Below are positions 11,548 to 21,987 of a DNA stretch of 64,000 bases, in pieces. This DNA comes from Dactylis glomerata. Lineage: Eukaryota; Streptophyta; Magnoliopsida; Poales; Poaceae. Positions within the stretch are counted from its first letter, which is position 1. Every line of letters starts with the position of its first letter. The DNA lies in the NCBI GenBank assembly GCA_007115705.1, contig QXEO01002115.1, positions 3,875,340-3,939,339 on the forward strand. The letters are read 5' to 3'. Both the position numbers and the translations under genes were made by a program. The notes under the pieces are model-generated. The model did no database searches. It worked only from the letters and a program-made list of their open reading frames with translations, and was not told the origin of the DNA.

Positions 11548-11933
11548 TGTTATATTCTGATCCAAATTCTATAAAGTAGAGAGAGCGAGGCCCGTCGCCG
11601 GAGGCTTGGGCCGAGTGGAGCGGAGTCTAAAGTTGGCCCATTCCGTGCCCAACAGGGACGCCTGTGGGGGGTGCGGGGGGCGACAGCCCCCCACGGTATG
11701 GATCGTTTCCGCCGCCTATGTATATATTCTTTGTAAGCCGCCAGCTAGGGTTTATCGCATCATAAGATAGCCCACGGCGTTTGTAAACATACACCAAATA
11801 TAGTGAAGTTTTGCTGGCTGGCGCCCGTGGTTTTTACCTCTCTTTGTTGGAGAGGGTTTTCCATATTAAAATCTTGTGTCTCTGTGTTGTGATTTCTTTT
11901 TGTTCTTCGTTATTGCCTATCGCTTTTATAACA
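11548..11933 (+). repeat. 3' LTR of the second Copia element
   Basis: This is a 386-bp LTR, TGTT...AACA, preceded by the purine-rich AAGGTGGAGTT. It contains a G/C-rich segment (about 11668-11700) missing from the 5' LTR. The TATA region is altered to tatgtatatatt. Bases 11453-11547 between the stop and this LTR are 3' noncoding sequence. Confidence 0.94.
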
Positions 11934-11938
11934 CTGGG

Positions 11939-12098
11939 CCTACCGAAGCTGATTCAGAACCAATACGGACTATACTCTAGTAGTCCTATACAGACTCGAC
12001 TAGACACATGGTAAATAGCCCTAACTTACCATGCATGCAACACTAGCTAGGACTAGAACACCTACTATGACTCTCACGGCAAGACTTGATAATTGCAG
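11939..12098. other. Short unassigned spacer
   Basis: This is low-complexity genomic sequence between the Copia target duplication and the start of the Harbinger-like element. No gene or repeat was recognised. Confidence 0.3.
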
Positions 12099-12101
12099 TT
12101 A

Positions 12102-13594
12102 GCGCATCTCTAACGGTCGATCTATTTTGGTGTTCAAATCTATCTGATTCGGTTTGTATGGGTCGGACTATGGACATCAAATTCGCACATCTCCGGATTG
12201 GTCGGGGGGTCAACCCAATCATAATTTTTTTAGACCTGACAAGCGGGCGATTCTTGCATTACTAATATATTTCACATAATTTTAAAAAGGAAAAAACAGG
12301 GAAAATATATGAATATAGAACATGGCCGTTGTCGTCGTCGTTATTGCCGGAGAGGTCGATGAACAGCTGTTGTGCCCACGGCCAGTCCACCATTGGCGGC
12401 GGTGGAGTCGGCGTCGCGGGAGCCCAGCCAATGACCGGTGGTGAGGTCGTCGGCCATGCAGACGTAGCTCCAGGCCACGCGTCCCAGGTCGGTCGCCTGG
12501 AAGTAGTGGTAGACGACATGGTTGATCTCGTATGTGTCGTCGCGGACCACTTTTCCGTTGTAGATCTGGCCAGACACAAGGAGGCTGCTAGCCCTGGACG
12601 CCGACGCATCCCTGGCCTTCGTGCTTGTCCTCCTCCTCTCCTCCTCCTCGTCCTCATCATTGTCGTCATCATCATCATCCAAGGACGCGGCCGACGCCCA
12701 GTCCCGGTCCCAGTCGGCGTCACCGAGGTAGCCGGTGCGCCGGTCTGGGCGCCATTCCACCCGACGAACGTGTCCCAGTTCGGCGACGTGATGGCGAACC
12801 TGGGTCTCGCCGCAGGTGTATAGGCAGGAGGGATCACCGCTGACGTATCTCGTGCATGCTTTTCGGCCCTGCATGAGGGACCAAGGGAACGGGCACGTGA
12901 TGGCTGTTGAAGTGCCACCGCGTCGACAGATTCACGTTCGGCCATGGAACACCAACCGGGATGTACACGCGGTCGCGTGGGGGCCTGGACGCTCTCCGTC
13001 GAGGAGGAGTGAAAGATGAAGCCACCGGCGGCGTCGGCGTTGTGCATGGGAGAGGCGGTGGCGGCATCTGGCAGCGATCCTAGGATGCCGAGCCCGAGGC
13101 CTCGTGGTTGTGCTTGGTCTTCTAGTTGAAGGGCCAACGGCCGATCATGGTGGCTACGGTGGCTAGGTGTGTGGCCATGGCATTCCAAGAACGGGCTTAT
13201 ATAGGCGCTTGCCGCATGCCGCCCAACGCGGTCATCAAGGCATCGGGCATTGATGGCCGGCGTAAACGTCCAGGCGCTACATCAATGCATGCTGACGATG
13301 CGCTGCACGAGGCTGAAGCGACAGCGGCAGACTGGCTAGAAGGAGCATGGAGAAGATGGGTCAGCATAGGGTGGCTGCCAGGTGGGCAAGGGGAGGATAC
13401 AAAAAGGCGCGCGCGGACCGCTCGCCTGTCCTCGCTGATCCAGTTCTCTCCCACTTTTGGGCTGGGAATGGGTCGCTCTGCCCCTGCCTATCTTTTTGGG
13501 TCGGGCAGCTGGGGTGGCTTTTCCCCATTTTTCTATATGTGCGGACACATTTAGACACGTGGCGTCCGTTTGGATCGGCCAGCTGGAGATGCCC
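12102..13594. mobile_element. Probable PIF/Harbinger-like DNA element carrying acidic ORFs
   Basis: The ends are imperfect inverted repeats: GCGCATCTCTAAC at the left and GGGCATCTCCAGC read inward from the right. Both sides are flanked by TTA (12099-12101 and 13595-13597), the target duplication typical of PIF/Harbinger. The interior is GC-rich with overlapping minus-strand ORFs (12341-12874 and 12262-13188). The 177-aa frame has a long Asp/Glu run and matches no transposase that I recognise, so this is probably a non-autonomous element with captured or degenerate sequence. The short imperfect TIR makes the class assignment moderate. Confidence 0.5.
12341..12874 (-). pseudogene. Unrecognised acidic ORF inside the Harbinger-like element (177 aa)
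   Basis: The minus-strand frame has an N-terminal part with several Cys and His, a central run of Asp then Glu around residues 68-80, and a C-terminal part rich in aromatic residues (YEINHVVYHYFQATDLGRVA). It lies wholly inside a predicted DNA element. I do not recognise the family. It may be a captured host fragment or part of a repetitive TE-associated protein, and there is no evidence of expression. Confidence 0.3.
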
Positions 13595-13597
13595 TTA

Positions 13598-14430
13598 TGG
13601 CAAGCGCGATCGGTGCTACGTGCCGCTCGACGAGTACGAGGCGCTCTGGATGGCCAACCAGCGTGTCAACCACCATGACGTCTGCCTTTCCCATGGCTGG
13701 CACCTCAATCATGCCAGGGTGCCAGTTTTTGCCGCTGCCACCGGCAGGGCCGAAGCTGGATGCGGAGATCTGCCGCCGCATCGGTAATCTTCCCCAGGCG
13801 CTGCGGCTCGACCGCAAGTACCAGAACCGCCAATTCTGGTACGGTTTCCTCGCCTGGGAGCACACCGTGCGCTGTCGTAGCACCCGCCACCACGACTACC
13901 AGCCGTGGGAGTCCTACGATGTCGCCGAGTTCCCCCTCCCGACGAGGAAGACGAGGACGACGAGGACTACCACGTCGTCAAGAAGGAGGCCGACGTGGCC
14001 ATGAAGGACGCCGCCCCACCACCGGGCGCTAGGGATCTGCCCCCGGGGTATCAGGCGGTCGTAGCAGCTGGCTACGATGAGGAGGCCCTCCTCCAGCAGG
14101 TCTTGGTGGCGTCCAAGGCCGACGAAGACAAGATCTTCCCCGACTACATCGACGTCATTCCCTCACAGGCATGGTGGCAGAGCACCTGGCGTCGCTGCCG
14201 CCTCCACCACCACTCCAGCCGCACGCACGGCCAGTGGCGGATTACGAGGAGTAGGAGGTGCCGCCCCCGCCCGGTGTTTCGCGCCGACAGCGTGACCACC
14301 CGCACGGAGTGGTCATCAACCCGCCGCCACAGCCCCAGCCAGAGGTCTTCGTCGGCCTCATCTCCGACGACGACGAGTAGCTGGCGGCTGCACAGCTGCT
14401 GGCGTCGTAGTTTTTTAGCTTTTTAAAAAA
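13598..14430 (+). pseudogene. Repetitive grass TE-associated ORF, frameshifted
   Basis: Readable protein lies in pieces in different frames. The first begins YVPLDEYEALWMANQ near 13619. The second has KLDAEICRRIGNLPQALRLD near 13750-13810. The third is an acidic, proline-rich stretch from about 13905 with GYDEEALLQQVLVASKADED near 14068. This mix resembles a multi-copy protein family that I associate with non-autonomous grass DNA elements; that association is from memory. The frame changes show it is not an intact gene. The AT-rich stretch after it (14431-14671) holds no gene. Confidence 0.4.
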
Positions 14431-14674
14431 AATTCTATTATAATTTTTATTTAAAATCAATACAAGTTTAATTTAATTCACACCTATTTTCATTCGGTTT
14501 AAATTTGAAAACAAATTAAAAAATAACGCGGACATGATGTATCGGCCCGTCCAGCCAAAGAACCAAAACCCGAGGCAAACGGACCAGAAGAAATGGTTGG
14601 GTCGGCGGTTTGCATCGGCCATCTCAAAGTGGCGCCAACACGACCTGCCGCGCCCGCGCGTCCAAATTCCCTTA

Positions 14675-15695
14675 GGGCATGTACAGCGTTGAGCGCTTAA
14701 TTAGACGCTTCAGCTGGAAAAAATCTAAAATAAACCTTAAAGTTGTCGTCAAAAGTCGAATTGAACCCTCAACTTGCAATCCCTGAAATTGGCACACCAA
14801 ACTCTCCTATCCTAGTATAATTTAAACCTTGGAACCGATTTAACTGGTATTCGCTGACGTGGCAAGTCAGACCTAGAAGGTTGACTCCACTACTTGGCTT
14901 TCTTCAATTTCTTTTCTCTTTTCTTTTCTATCACATCCATGGGTAAAACTTGGAGGACTGCCTGCCGGTGACGAGGAACCGTTGGTGACCTAGAGGATGC
15001 TTCATCCTCGTCCTGGGTGGTGTAGACATGGAAATCAGTGCTTCACTTGGGAGGCTTGAGGAGCTCGCGATGCAACCCGTGTCCGTGCTGGTGATTCCGA
15101 GCTCCGCCGTAGTCGTGACTCCGGCGAGCAATTGCCATCGGAGAAAGCAACGCCATGACTCTGCCCGTCGGCGGCGAGTCGGCCCCCAACCTCCCATGCG
15201 CTGGACGGAGGTGGACGATGAAGTCAACGATGAGGCAAATACACGATCAGTATTTATTAGATTTCTGACTGGTGGGTCCCTATGGTCAGTGAGAGTAGCC
15301 TACAATCCCGGCCGGGATTTTTGTTTTCCCGCTGTGCCAAACAGGTCTAGGGTTCAAAATAGACCGGAATATAAGAGTACGGTGTGCCAATTTCGGGGAT
15401 TGCAAGTTGAGGGTTTGATTTAGCTTTTGACTACAACTTCAAAGTTTATTTTAGACTTTTCCCGCTTCAGCTGGTAGTTATAGCTGGTAGTTATTGGGGC
15501 AAAAATCCTTAGCGCTCACGCACGGATGGAAAGCTCCAACGCCGGTACAGGAACATGGGCGCTCGGGTGAATTAAAATAAATACAAAAGGAAAGGCGAGC
15601 AGGCAGTAAAATCGGTCTGTGCGGGAAAAACATGATGGAGCGCCGGCGCCAGCTTTTGCGTCGACGCTAGGATAGCGCCCGCGATGTACATGGCC
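14675..15695. mobile_element. Tourist-like (PIF/Harbinger) MITE, split by a nested MULE-MITE
   Basis: The termini GGGCATGTACAGCG (left) and GGCCATGTACATCG (read inward from the right) form an inverted repeat. They are flanked by TTA at 14672-14674 and 15696-15698, as expected for Tourist/Harbinger. Without the nested element (14716-15463 plus one target duplication) the MITE is about 260-270 bp. It lies about 220 bp upstream of the start codon of F-box copy 1 and is absent from the same place in copy 2. Confidence 0.78.
14716..15463. mobile_element. MULE-type MITE (Pack-MULE-like), nested in the Tourist MITE
   Basis: Terminal inverted repeats of roughly 100 bp start GGAAAAAATCTAAAATAAAC (left) and GGGAAAAGTCTAAAATAAAC (right, reverse complement). 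A perfect 9-bp target duplication GCTTCAGCT lies at 14707-14715 and 15464-15472. Long TIRs and a 9-bp duplication are Mutator hallmarks. The 748-bp element encodes no transposase. Its GC-rich middle (about 14930-15240) has a minus-strand ORF of 98 codons of unknown origin, possibly a captured gene fragment. Confidence 0.88.
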
Positions 15696-15842
15696 TTAGC
15701 GGATTCTATTGGAAGATGGAGCGAGAGAGATCCAGAGAGATTCCAAAAGGGGGTGGTTCATGATTCTACCTGCTGCAAGTCCAACCCTCACCTTGCTGGA
15801 TCCAAATTCGGACTCCTCGCCTTGCCGGATTAATCCAAAGTC

Positions 15843-15849
15843 TATAAAT
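15843..15849 (+). promoter_or_regulatory. TATA box of F-box gene copy 1
   Basis: TATAAAT lies about 70 bp upstream of the start codon. It is conserved with its surroundings at the same place in copy 2 (59013-59019), which supports a core promoter. Confidence 0.6.
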
Positions 15850-15918
15850 CTAGAGGGGGAGGAGGAGGAGAGCAGAAAAAACTCGTGATTTCCCGTGTCC
15901 AGGTTTTTTGGTGTTATC

Positions 15919-18900
15919 ATGAGGCAATCGCAGCTCAAGCAGTTCATGTCCGTGCGGCGGGATCGGCGCCGGCGCCGGCCCCGAATCGAATCCCCTGGTA
16001 AGAGCCGTCTCTTCTTAGATATGTGAGAATACTGCTGTAGCGTGCCAACACCTTGCAAGGATCGTGTTTTTTCAGCATAAAAATCGTCGCTTTATGCGCT
16101 TGTTCTTCTTCCTAACGAAAGCGAAAAAGAAATCATCTTTTTCTTCAAGCCCCTGTTTGGAGCTTGAACTAAATATCCGAAATTTCCCAATAATAGACCC
16201 CCCGTGTGAGTTGCAAATTGATTGTCATAGCTCGATTTACACTGGTGGGTAGCCAATGTCCATCTGAGAGTAACTTTGGTGGATAGCGTAGCGATACTGT
16301 TATTTTTCTTATGTTTTATATACTTCCACTGTTTCATAATGATAAGACGATTTGTCAAGGGGTAAATTAGCTTGCCAAAACGTCTTATATTAGTGAACGG
16401 AGTAGTAAGCCGTGCTATTTTTTTTTGTCCCACCGAGGATTTGTCGGAACGGGGTTCGAGGAGAACAATTTTTTTTTGCAAACTTCGGCGAACACATCTG
16501 TTGCTAGTCTATTATGACTCTGTAGAAGCTAGCAGTATCAACACAAATACAATACTGTGCCTTTGGGCATGTGATTTCGGAGGGAGAAGGAAAGTGGTGT
16601 GGAACAGATGTCAGTCCCACTCGGTGATAGAATATAATGTCTATTTCTATCGGAGAGAACCAGATTTACGAGAGATTCAGTATTTTGCACAAGTATCTGC
16701 GGTCAACTGAAGTCTATTTGTTTTACTTATTAAATTTAAGCAAGAATGTTTGTGCGGAGAAATTTGTCCGTATGGTTCATAATCACACATGTTGTGTTGT
16801 AGAAGGGTTGATTGCTTCACGGGGTAAAAGGAAGTGCTCACCCAGCCAACAAGATTATGTTCCAGGTGGATCAACTAGTGACCAGCCAGACAGAGCGCAA
16901 TCACCCCGCCAACAAGATTTTCAGACTGGTGAAACAGATGTGTATTCAGATCCAAATCTTCCAGAGGTACGCCAATAAATGTAGTTGATTATGGAATACT
17001 TATGTTACAAGTTAAACATGTCTGACTGCTCGAGCTCCACAACTTTGCTGACATGTGCTAATAAGTTTCGAGTGTTCTGAACAACTTTGTCTGACATGTG
17101 CACAACTATAATATTGACCATATGAAATCAAGTCGTGTTCTGAATGCTAGGTTCCACAATCAACTTTGCCAACAAAGATTGTGTTCCAGGTGGATCAACT
17201 AGTGACCGTATGGACCAGATCAACTGAATTGCTACCAAAATCTGAAACAACAAAATCTGAATGCTAGGTTTACCAAGTCGATGAAAGCACTCCAGTTATT
17301 TCCCGTGCAACACGTGATTTTGATGTTGACCTGTCATTGCAGACAGGCCAGTTATTTACAGTGGTAGCTTCATCATAACCTTTCTCCTGATTAAAAGCAG
17401 CCAGATAATGCTTGCTCTTAGTACATTACAGTTACAATGATGAATGATCTTTGGACATAAATATAATAATTTCTGTAAGCTGATAAGTTGTCGCATTCCT
17501 ATTAGTTAGCTTCACCAGCAAGCATTTGCCATGTACAATCTAATAACAAGAATTCTTATGACCAAGTGATCAAGGCTTATGACAAAGTGCGACATGGCTT
17601 TCTTTGGGCTGGACGAAAGGATGCTAATGGCGGGAATTGCCATGTCAATTGATGTCTGTGTGTGTAGACTGCTTGAGTTTGGTGGACTTATAAGAGTCCA
17701 AAATGTTGCCCCCCCCCCCCCCCCCCCCCCAACACACACACACACAAAGATCTATGAGCTACCTGCGGGCATACAAAATCACACTTGGCTTCTTGACATA
17801 CGTGGCACCCTGGACCCCGGCGCCCTCATGCAGCTTCTGCTTCTCTCATATGCTGTCTCACTCGTGTACCTCAATGATCTCCCTGATCGCCTCGGTTGGA
17901 GGTGGACTCATGGAAGCTCACTTGGCGCTCATGGCCTCCCTGCAAGATGTTTTTCTGGCTTGCCGTCCTCAATTGGCACTAGACTGCTGACCGGCTTGAG
18001 CGGTGCAACATCCCTCGCAATGCCTCCTGTCTTTTTTGCAAGAGTGCACCTGAAACCATGGCAAACATCCTCGTTGACTGCCCCTTCTCTTGGCAGGTCT
18101 CCGTTTCCCCCTTCAGACTGCCTCGCTCCGGTGAGCCGCTGTTGGCTCTCGGCTTTGGCCTGCCTCACAAAGGACAGACGCAAGGGCGTTGCTTCCATGG
18201 TCTTGCTCACCTCCTGGATGTTTACGGCTGCACCTTTGAAAGCACACCGCCTGCAATGCCACTTTGCTTGAACAAATCAGGGGTGAGGCCAAGCTTTGGG
18301 TCTTTGCCGGGGCGTCTTGCCTAAGGCTTTGCTTACCTGCAGACTGGAGTTGTTAGCATAAAACTACCACATTTCATGCGAAATTTACCAAATGGTACCA
18401 CTTAATGTTTTGACAACCAAAATCTACCACTTTCTCGCAAACCAATTGCAATTCGGACAAATCACAGATTTGGAGCCAATTGACAGCGAATCTGACCTGC
18501 AGGACCCACTTGTCAGCGCTGAGGTGGCAGGAATGGAAGGATATTTTGCTGAATAGGACTAGATCCCACATGTCAGAACATTTTTAAAACCCAAAATATC
18601 TCTAAATAAAGAAAAAACCCTAAATATCTGTAAAAAAGAAATAAAACCATAAATCCCCACCTACTCCCAAACTTTTGACCACCGGTGACCCTATCCGCCG
18701 CCGCCGATACCCCTCCCTGCCGCCGGCCATCCTCCCCGCCGCCGGCGATGCCCCTCCCGGCTGCTGGCCAACCTGCCGTCGCCGGCCATCCCGAGCTTCG
18801 CCCGAGCCATGGCCGAGTTTTTTGCCGTGGGCGGCATCTTCCCGAGCTCCGGAGGCGGGCGGCCATGGTGGATTCTGAGCGCCGCCACCGCGACGTTAGG

Positions 18901-21575
18901 GAGGCCGTCCAGCTCCGACCTGCAGCACCGGCGCACACCTCCTCCATCCGCTAGGGCCGCAACCGAGCGTCGCCGGAGCAGGAAAGAGGGGGATCGACGG
19001 TGAGCGTGCTAGGTGGCTGGCGGCGGACGCGCGCAAGAGCAGCGGCTGGCGGCCGTGCGCGCGCAAGACAGGCCGGCGGCTGGGGGCCCTGGCCGGCGGC
19101 TACGTCCTGCGGGGCGGGGCGACGCAGTAGGCGGGCGGCGGTGGTCGGGTGACTGAGATAGGCGGCGGTGGTCGGGTGACTGAGATAGGCGGCGAGGTGA
19201 CAGGAAGGAGATGATATTTTTAATAATTTTATTTTTAAGCTTTTTAAGTGTCCTGACATGTGGGACCCAATCCTAGTCAGCCAATATTCTCCTGTTCCTG
19301 CCACCTCAGCACTGAGAAATGGGGCCCACCTGTCAGTTTTGCTGTCAATTGGCTGGAAATTCATGATTTGTCCAAATTGCAATTGACTTGCGGGAAAGTG
19401 GTAGATATTGGTTCTAAAAACGTAAAGTGGTACCATTTGGTAAATTTTGCCCGAATTGTCGTAGTTTTATGCTAACAACTCTGCAGACTGGGATGTCCAC
19501 TGATTCCTCTTATATTTGCTAGCTTGGGTGTTTTTAGTTTTTCCTGTTTTGTTCTTGTTGGCTGGTGGCCTTCTTAGACCTGTAAAGACTACCTTTCAAT
19601 ATATCAAAACGCTAGCTTTGTGTTTCCTCGAAAATAAAAAGAATTATTTCAGGTTGATCCCCAATTTCCCCATTAAGAGCTATAATACACTGTACCTTCT
19701 GAAGTGCATCCATCCGTTATGTTGCAAATTTTCATTGCAGGGATTATACTGTACTTTTTGAAGTGCATGTCTGTCATCTGATATTTTCAACCTATTATCT
19801 CCTTATTTAGTATCTCAGAGGTCTGTTTGATGTATATTGTAAATTGTAGTCTAGTTGACAACGATCTTGAATTGTATTAGATGTGTTTTGCACTGCATGC
19901 ATACACATTCACTTCTGTTACTTGCTGCGTTGACTTGTTTGTAGCGTGCTAGTGTGTATTATGTGCATCTCGGTTAATAAAGTGCACAAACCAATATCTC
20001 CTTTCTTTTTATTACCTAAATAAAGTAGGAGCATATCAAGTATGACTTAGATTTGACTTTTCAAAGGTTAATTAAAAATGTTCTTTTTGGTAGCACATTG
20101 ACAACATTGTCTTTTTCTTAGCAAAAACCACCGCCAACACTTTTGGTGAAAAGATGATCAATATACTGGCCATGGTTACATTCCAACACATGTTTTATCT
20201 CTGTAAATGGTGCACTTTGTGCAATCATGCGCATGTTTCTTACAGTGCTAATGTTGAGCTTTTCTGTGATGCTTGTGCCTGCAGGACATCTGGCATCATA
20301 TACATTCCTTAATGCCACTTAGAGATGCTGCCAGAGCTGCCTGCGTATCTCGGTCTTTCAAGTTTTCTTGGAGATACTATCCCAACCTCATTTTCAAAAG
20401 GGAAATGTTTGGGTTGGATGCATTTGCGAATCCGAAGGAAACAGCTAAAGATTTTAGGAGAAAAATTGACCACATTATGAGAAACCACTCAGGCACTTGC
20501 GTGAGAAAACTCTATCTTGGGCAAGTTCCAAATTACAATGCGGATGACTGTTCTTATCTCGACAGATGGCTTCAGAAGGCTGTTACACCAGCGATTGAAG
20601 AACTCACCCTTACCCTGTCTGCAGATAATCACAAATACAAGTTCCCTTGCACACTTATATCGAACGGTATGGGGGACTTGCTTCGGTGTCTTTACCTTGG
20701 CAGTTGTTCCTTTCATCCTATAGCTGGGCTTTGTTGCTTGAAAAGCCTGGTAAAATTAGAGCTATTTATGGTGCGTATTATGGAAGAAGAGTTATGCAGC
20801 CTTATTTCCAGTTCTCCAGCCTTAGAGCGGCTTTCACTTAAGTGTTGCAATAGGATAAACTGCTTGAAGATACCTTGCCATCTTCAGCGGCTAAGCCACA
20901 TGAAGGTGTCTGAATGCAACAAGCTGCGAATTATAGAGAGCAAAGCTCCAAATCTCTCCAGATTCCAATTTTTAGGTAAGCTCAAGGTACAACTGTCACT
21001 TGGGGAAGCATTGCGAGTGAAAAACTTGCACATAAACTGTACCAAATTTGGTTGCGACACTCGAGCAGAACTGGAATCCAGCACGCTAAGCAGGGAGGTA
21101 CGCTGTAAAACTGTTGGTGTGTTTGATGGTACTAGATGAGTTAGTACGTTGATTATAATTTTTCTGACATCATTATTGTGCAGGTAATCACTTCACCAAG
21201 TGTATCTAGCAAATTTCTTGACCTGAAGTATGTGAATATTGAACTTGGAGAATTGCCCTATGACTGGACATTTGATTGTTCTTCTCTGGTTTCTTGGTTT
21301 AGTGCTCCACACCCCTTGCGTACCTTCATCACGAATGTAAGTGCCGCACTGATTATCCTGTAAATACGGGTAGTGAGCCATTGTTTGTGGTACCGTTAAC
21401 TGAATCAAGGTTTTTTTTTTTGCATCTCTAGGTTTCCAATGTACTCATGCAGCATATCTTGGTTCGTGGAGATCCTTCGGAGTTGGGGATGTCGGGGACG
21501 GGCGGTGCTTTGTCCCCAATGAATAAGGAGCTGGTTCAGCTAGCATGTCACGTCCTCGCAGGCTGGTTGAGCTAA
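15919..21575 (+). CDS. F-box/LRR-type protein gene, copy 1 (five exons, ~450 aa)
   Basis: Predicted exons are 15919-15997, 16803-16966, 20285-21097, 21184-21336 and 21432-21575. All introns are GT-AG and all junction phases agree (1353 nt, 450 codons plus stop). The N-terminus has a basic run, residues 13-22 (RRDRRRRRPR), which may be a nuclear signal. The F-box starts at LPEDIW (about residues 79-117), followed by leucine-rich repeats to about residue 320. F-box proteins bind SKP1 and give substrate specificity to SCF ubiquitin ligases; the substrate is unknown. The last exon is short (47 aa) and I see no FBD domain there, so the C-terminus may be shortened or alternatively spliced (another AG at 21596-21598). 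Intron 2 is 3.3 kb and filled with TE sequence. A second copy starts at 59105. Confidence 0.83.
17166..17204 (+). repeat. Partial duplicate of exon 2 inside intron 2
   Basis: About 38 bp here nearly repeat exon 2 around 16847-16884, with a one-base insertion. The shared core is CCAGGTGGATCAACTAGTGA. The same intronic shadow is present in copy 2 near 60346-60380, so it predates the gene duplication. Confidence 0.8.
17528..18336 (+). pseudogene. LINE (L1-type) ORF2 C-terminal remnant in intron 2, copy 1
   Basis: Translations in shifting frames read AYDKVRHGFLWAGRKDANGG near 17570-17635. Further on, NIPRNASCLFCKSAPETMA (about 18010-18065) is followed by a His-x-x-x-x-x-Cys pattern. Together these match the end of the reverse transcriptase and the zinc-binding region found at the C-terminus of plant L1-type ORF2 proteins. 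It is broken by stops, a C-tract near 17710-17730, and a deletion of about 190 bp relative to copy 2. A (CA)n run follows the C-tract. It is a fossil in an intron with no coding role. Confidence 0.8.
18348..19480. mobile_element. Pack-MULE-like element in intron 2, copy 1
   Basis: Inverted repeats of more than 200 bp start AGTTGTTAGCATAAAACTAC at both ends. They are flanked by an 11-bp repeat CTGCAGACTGG (18337-18347 and 19481-19491), which contains the 9-11 bp target duplication typical of Mutator elements. No transposase is present. The interior (about 18660-19200) is very GC-rich with short ORFs on both strands and a 24-bp direct repeat near 19138-19186. This is typical of a MULE that captured gene sequence, but the source is not recognisable by eye. 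The same insertion exists in copy 2 (61730-62832). Confidence 0.88.
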
Positions 21576-21987
21576 ACATGTCCCATTCTGATTGCAGGCT
21601 CGTGGAGATACTTCGCAGCCGTAAAATAAACAAGGCCAACTGTGGATCCTTGCGCAGTCAACCAATGTGTGTAACATCAGATGTCAACTTCTGTGGTAGT
21701 TATGTTTGCTTATAAAGATGTAGCTGGATCTTGTTTTCTTGAAAAAACAGAACTGATTAAATTTGAGTATGTAATATTACCTACACTGTAAGTGGTTAAT
21801 TGTACTCCTTGCTTGTTACTCGTTCTCGTTGCTTTGATTTTTATTTAGTTGACGGATGATTTTTTTTTCAGCCTTTTCGTTTCTTCAATGAAAAATGGCA
21901 GCGAAAGTATGTCTGAACTTCGATAATTTTTTGTCATTATTTTTCGTACGTTGCTGCTAGCATTTATGTTCTTCAGATCATCAACCA
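21576..21987 (+). other. 3' region of F-box copy 1
   Basis: This follows the predicted stop at 21573-21575. An AATAAA-like signal occurs at 21625-21632. A short reading frame past an AG at 21598 (starting ARGDTSQP or LVEILRS depending on frame) might be an alternative last exon. No other gene was seen. Confidence 0.4.

Larger units (their letters stand above)
7024..11933 (+). mobile_element. Ty1/Copia LTR retrotransposon, plus strand, decayed
   Basis: Two LTRs (7024-7382 and 11548-11933) both start TGTTATATTCTG and end TTATAACA. They are flanked by a perfect 5-bp target duplication CTGGG at 7019-7023 and 11934-11938. A tRNA-iMet primer site follows the 5' LTR, and a purine-rich stretch (AAGGTGGAGTT) precedes the 3' LTR. 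The polyprotein is broken by frameshifts and a nonsense codon. The element is a complete but nonfunctional insertion of 4910 bp. Confidence 0.96.

Noticed and set aside
18675..19003. Short ORFs inside the intron MULE as host genes
   Set aside because: They overlap in several frames in GC-rich TE cargo and have no recognisable domain.
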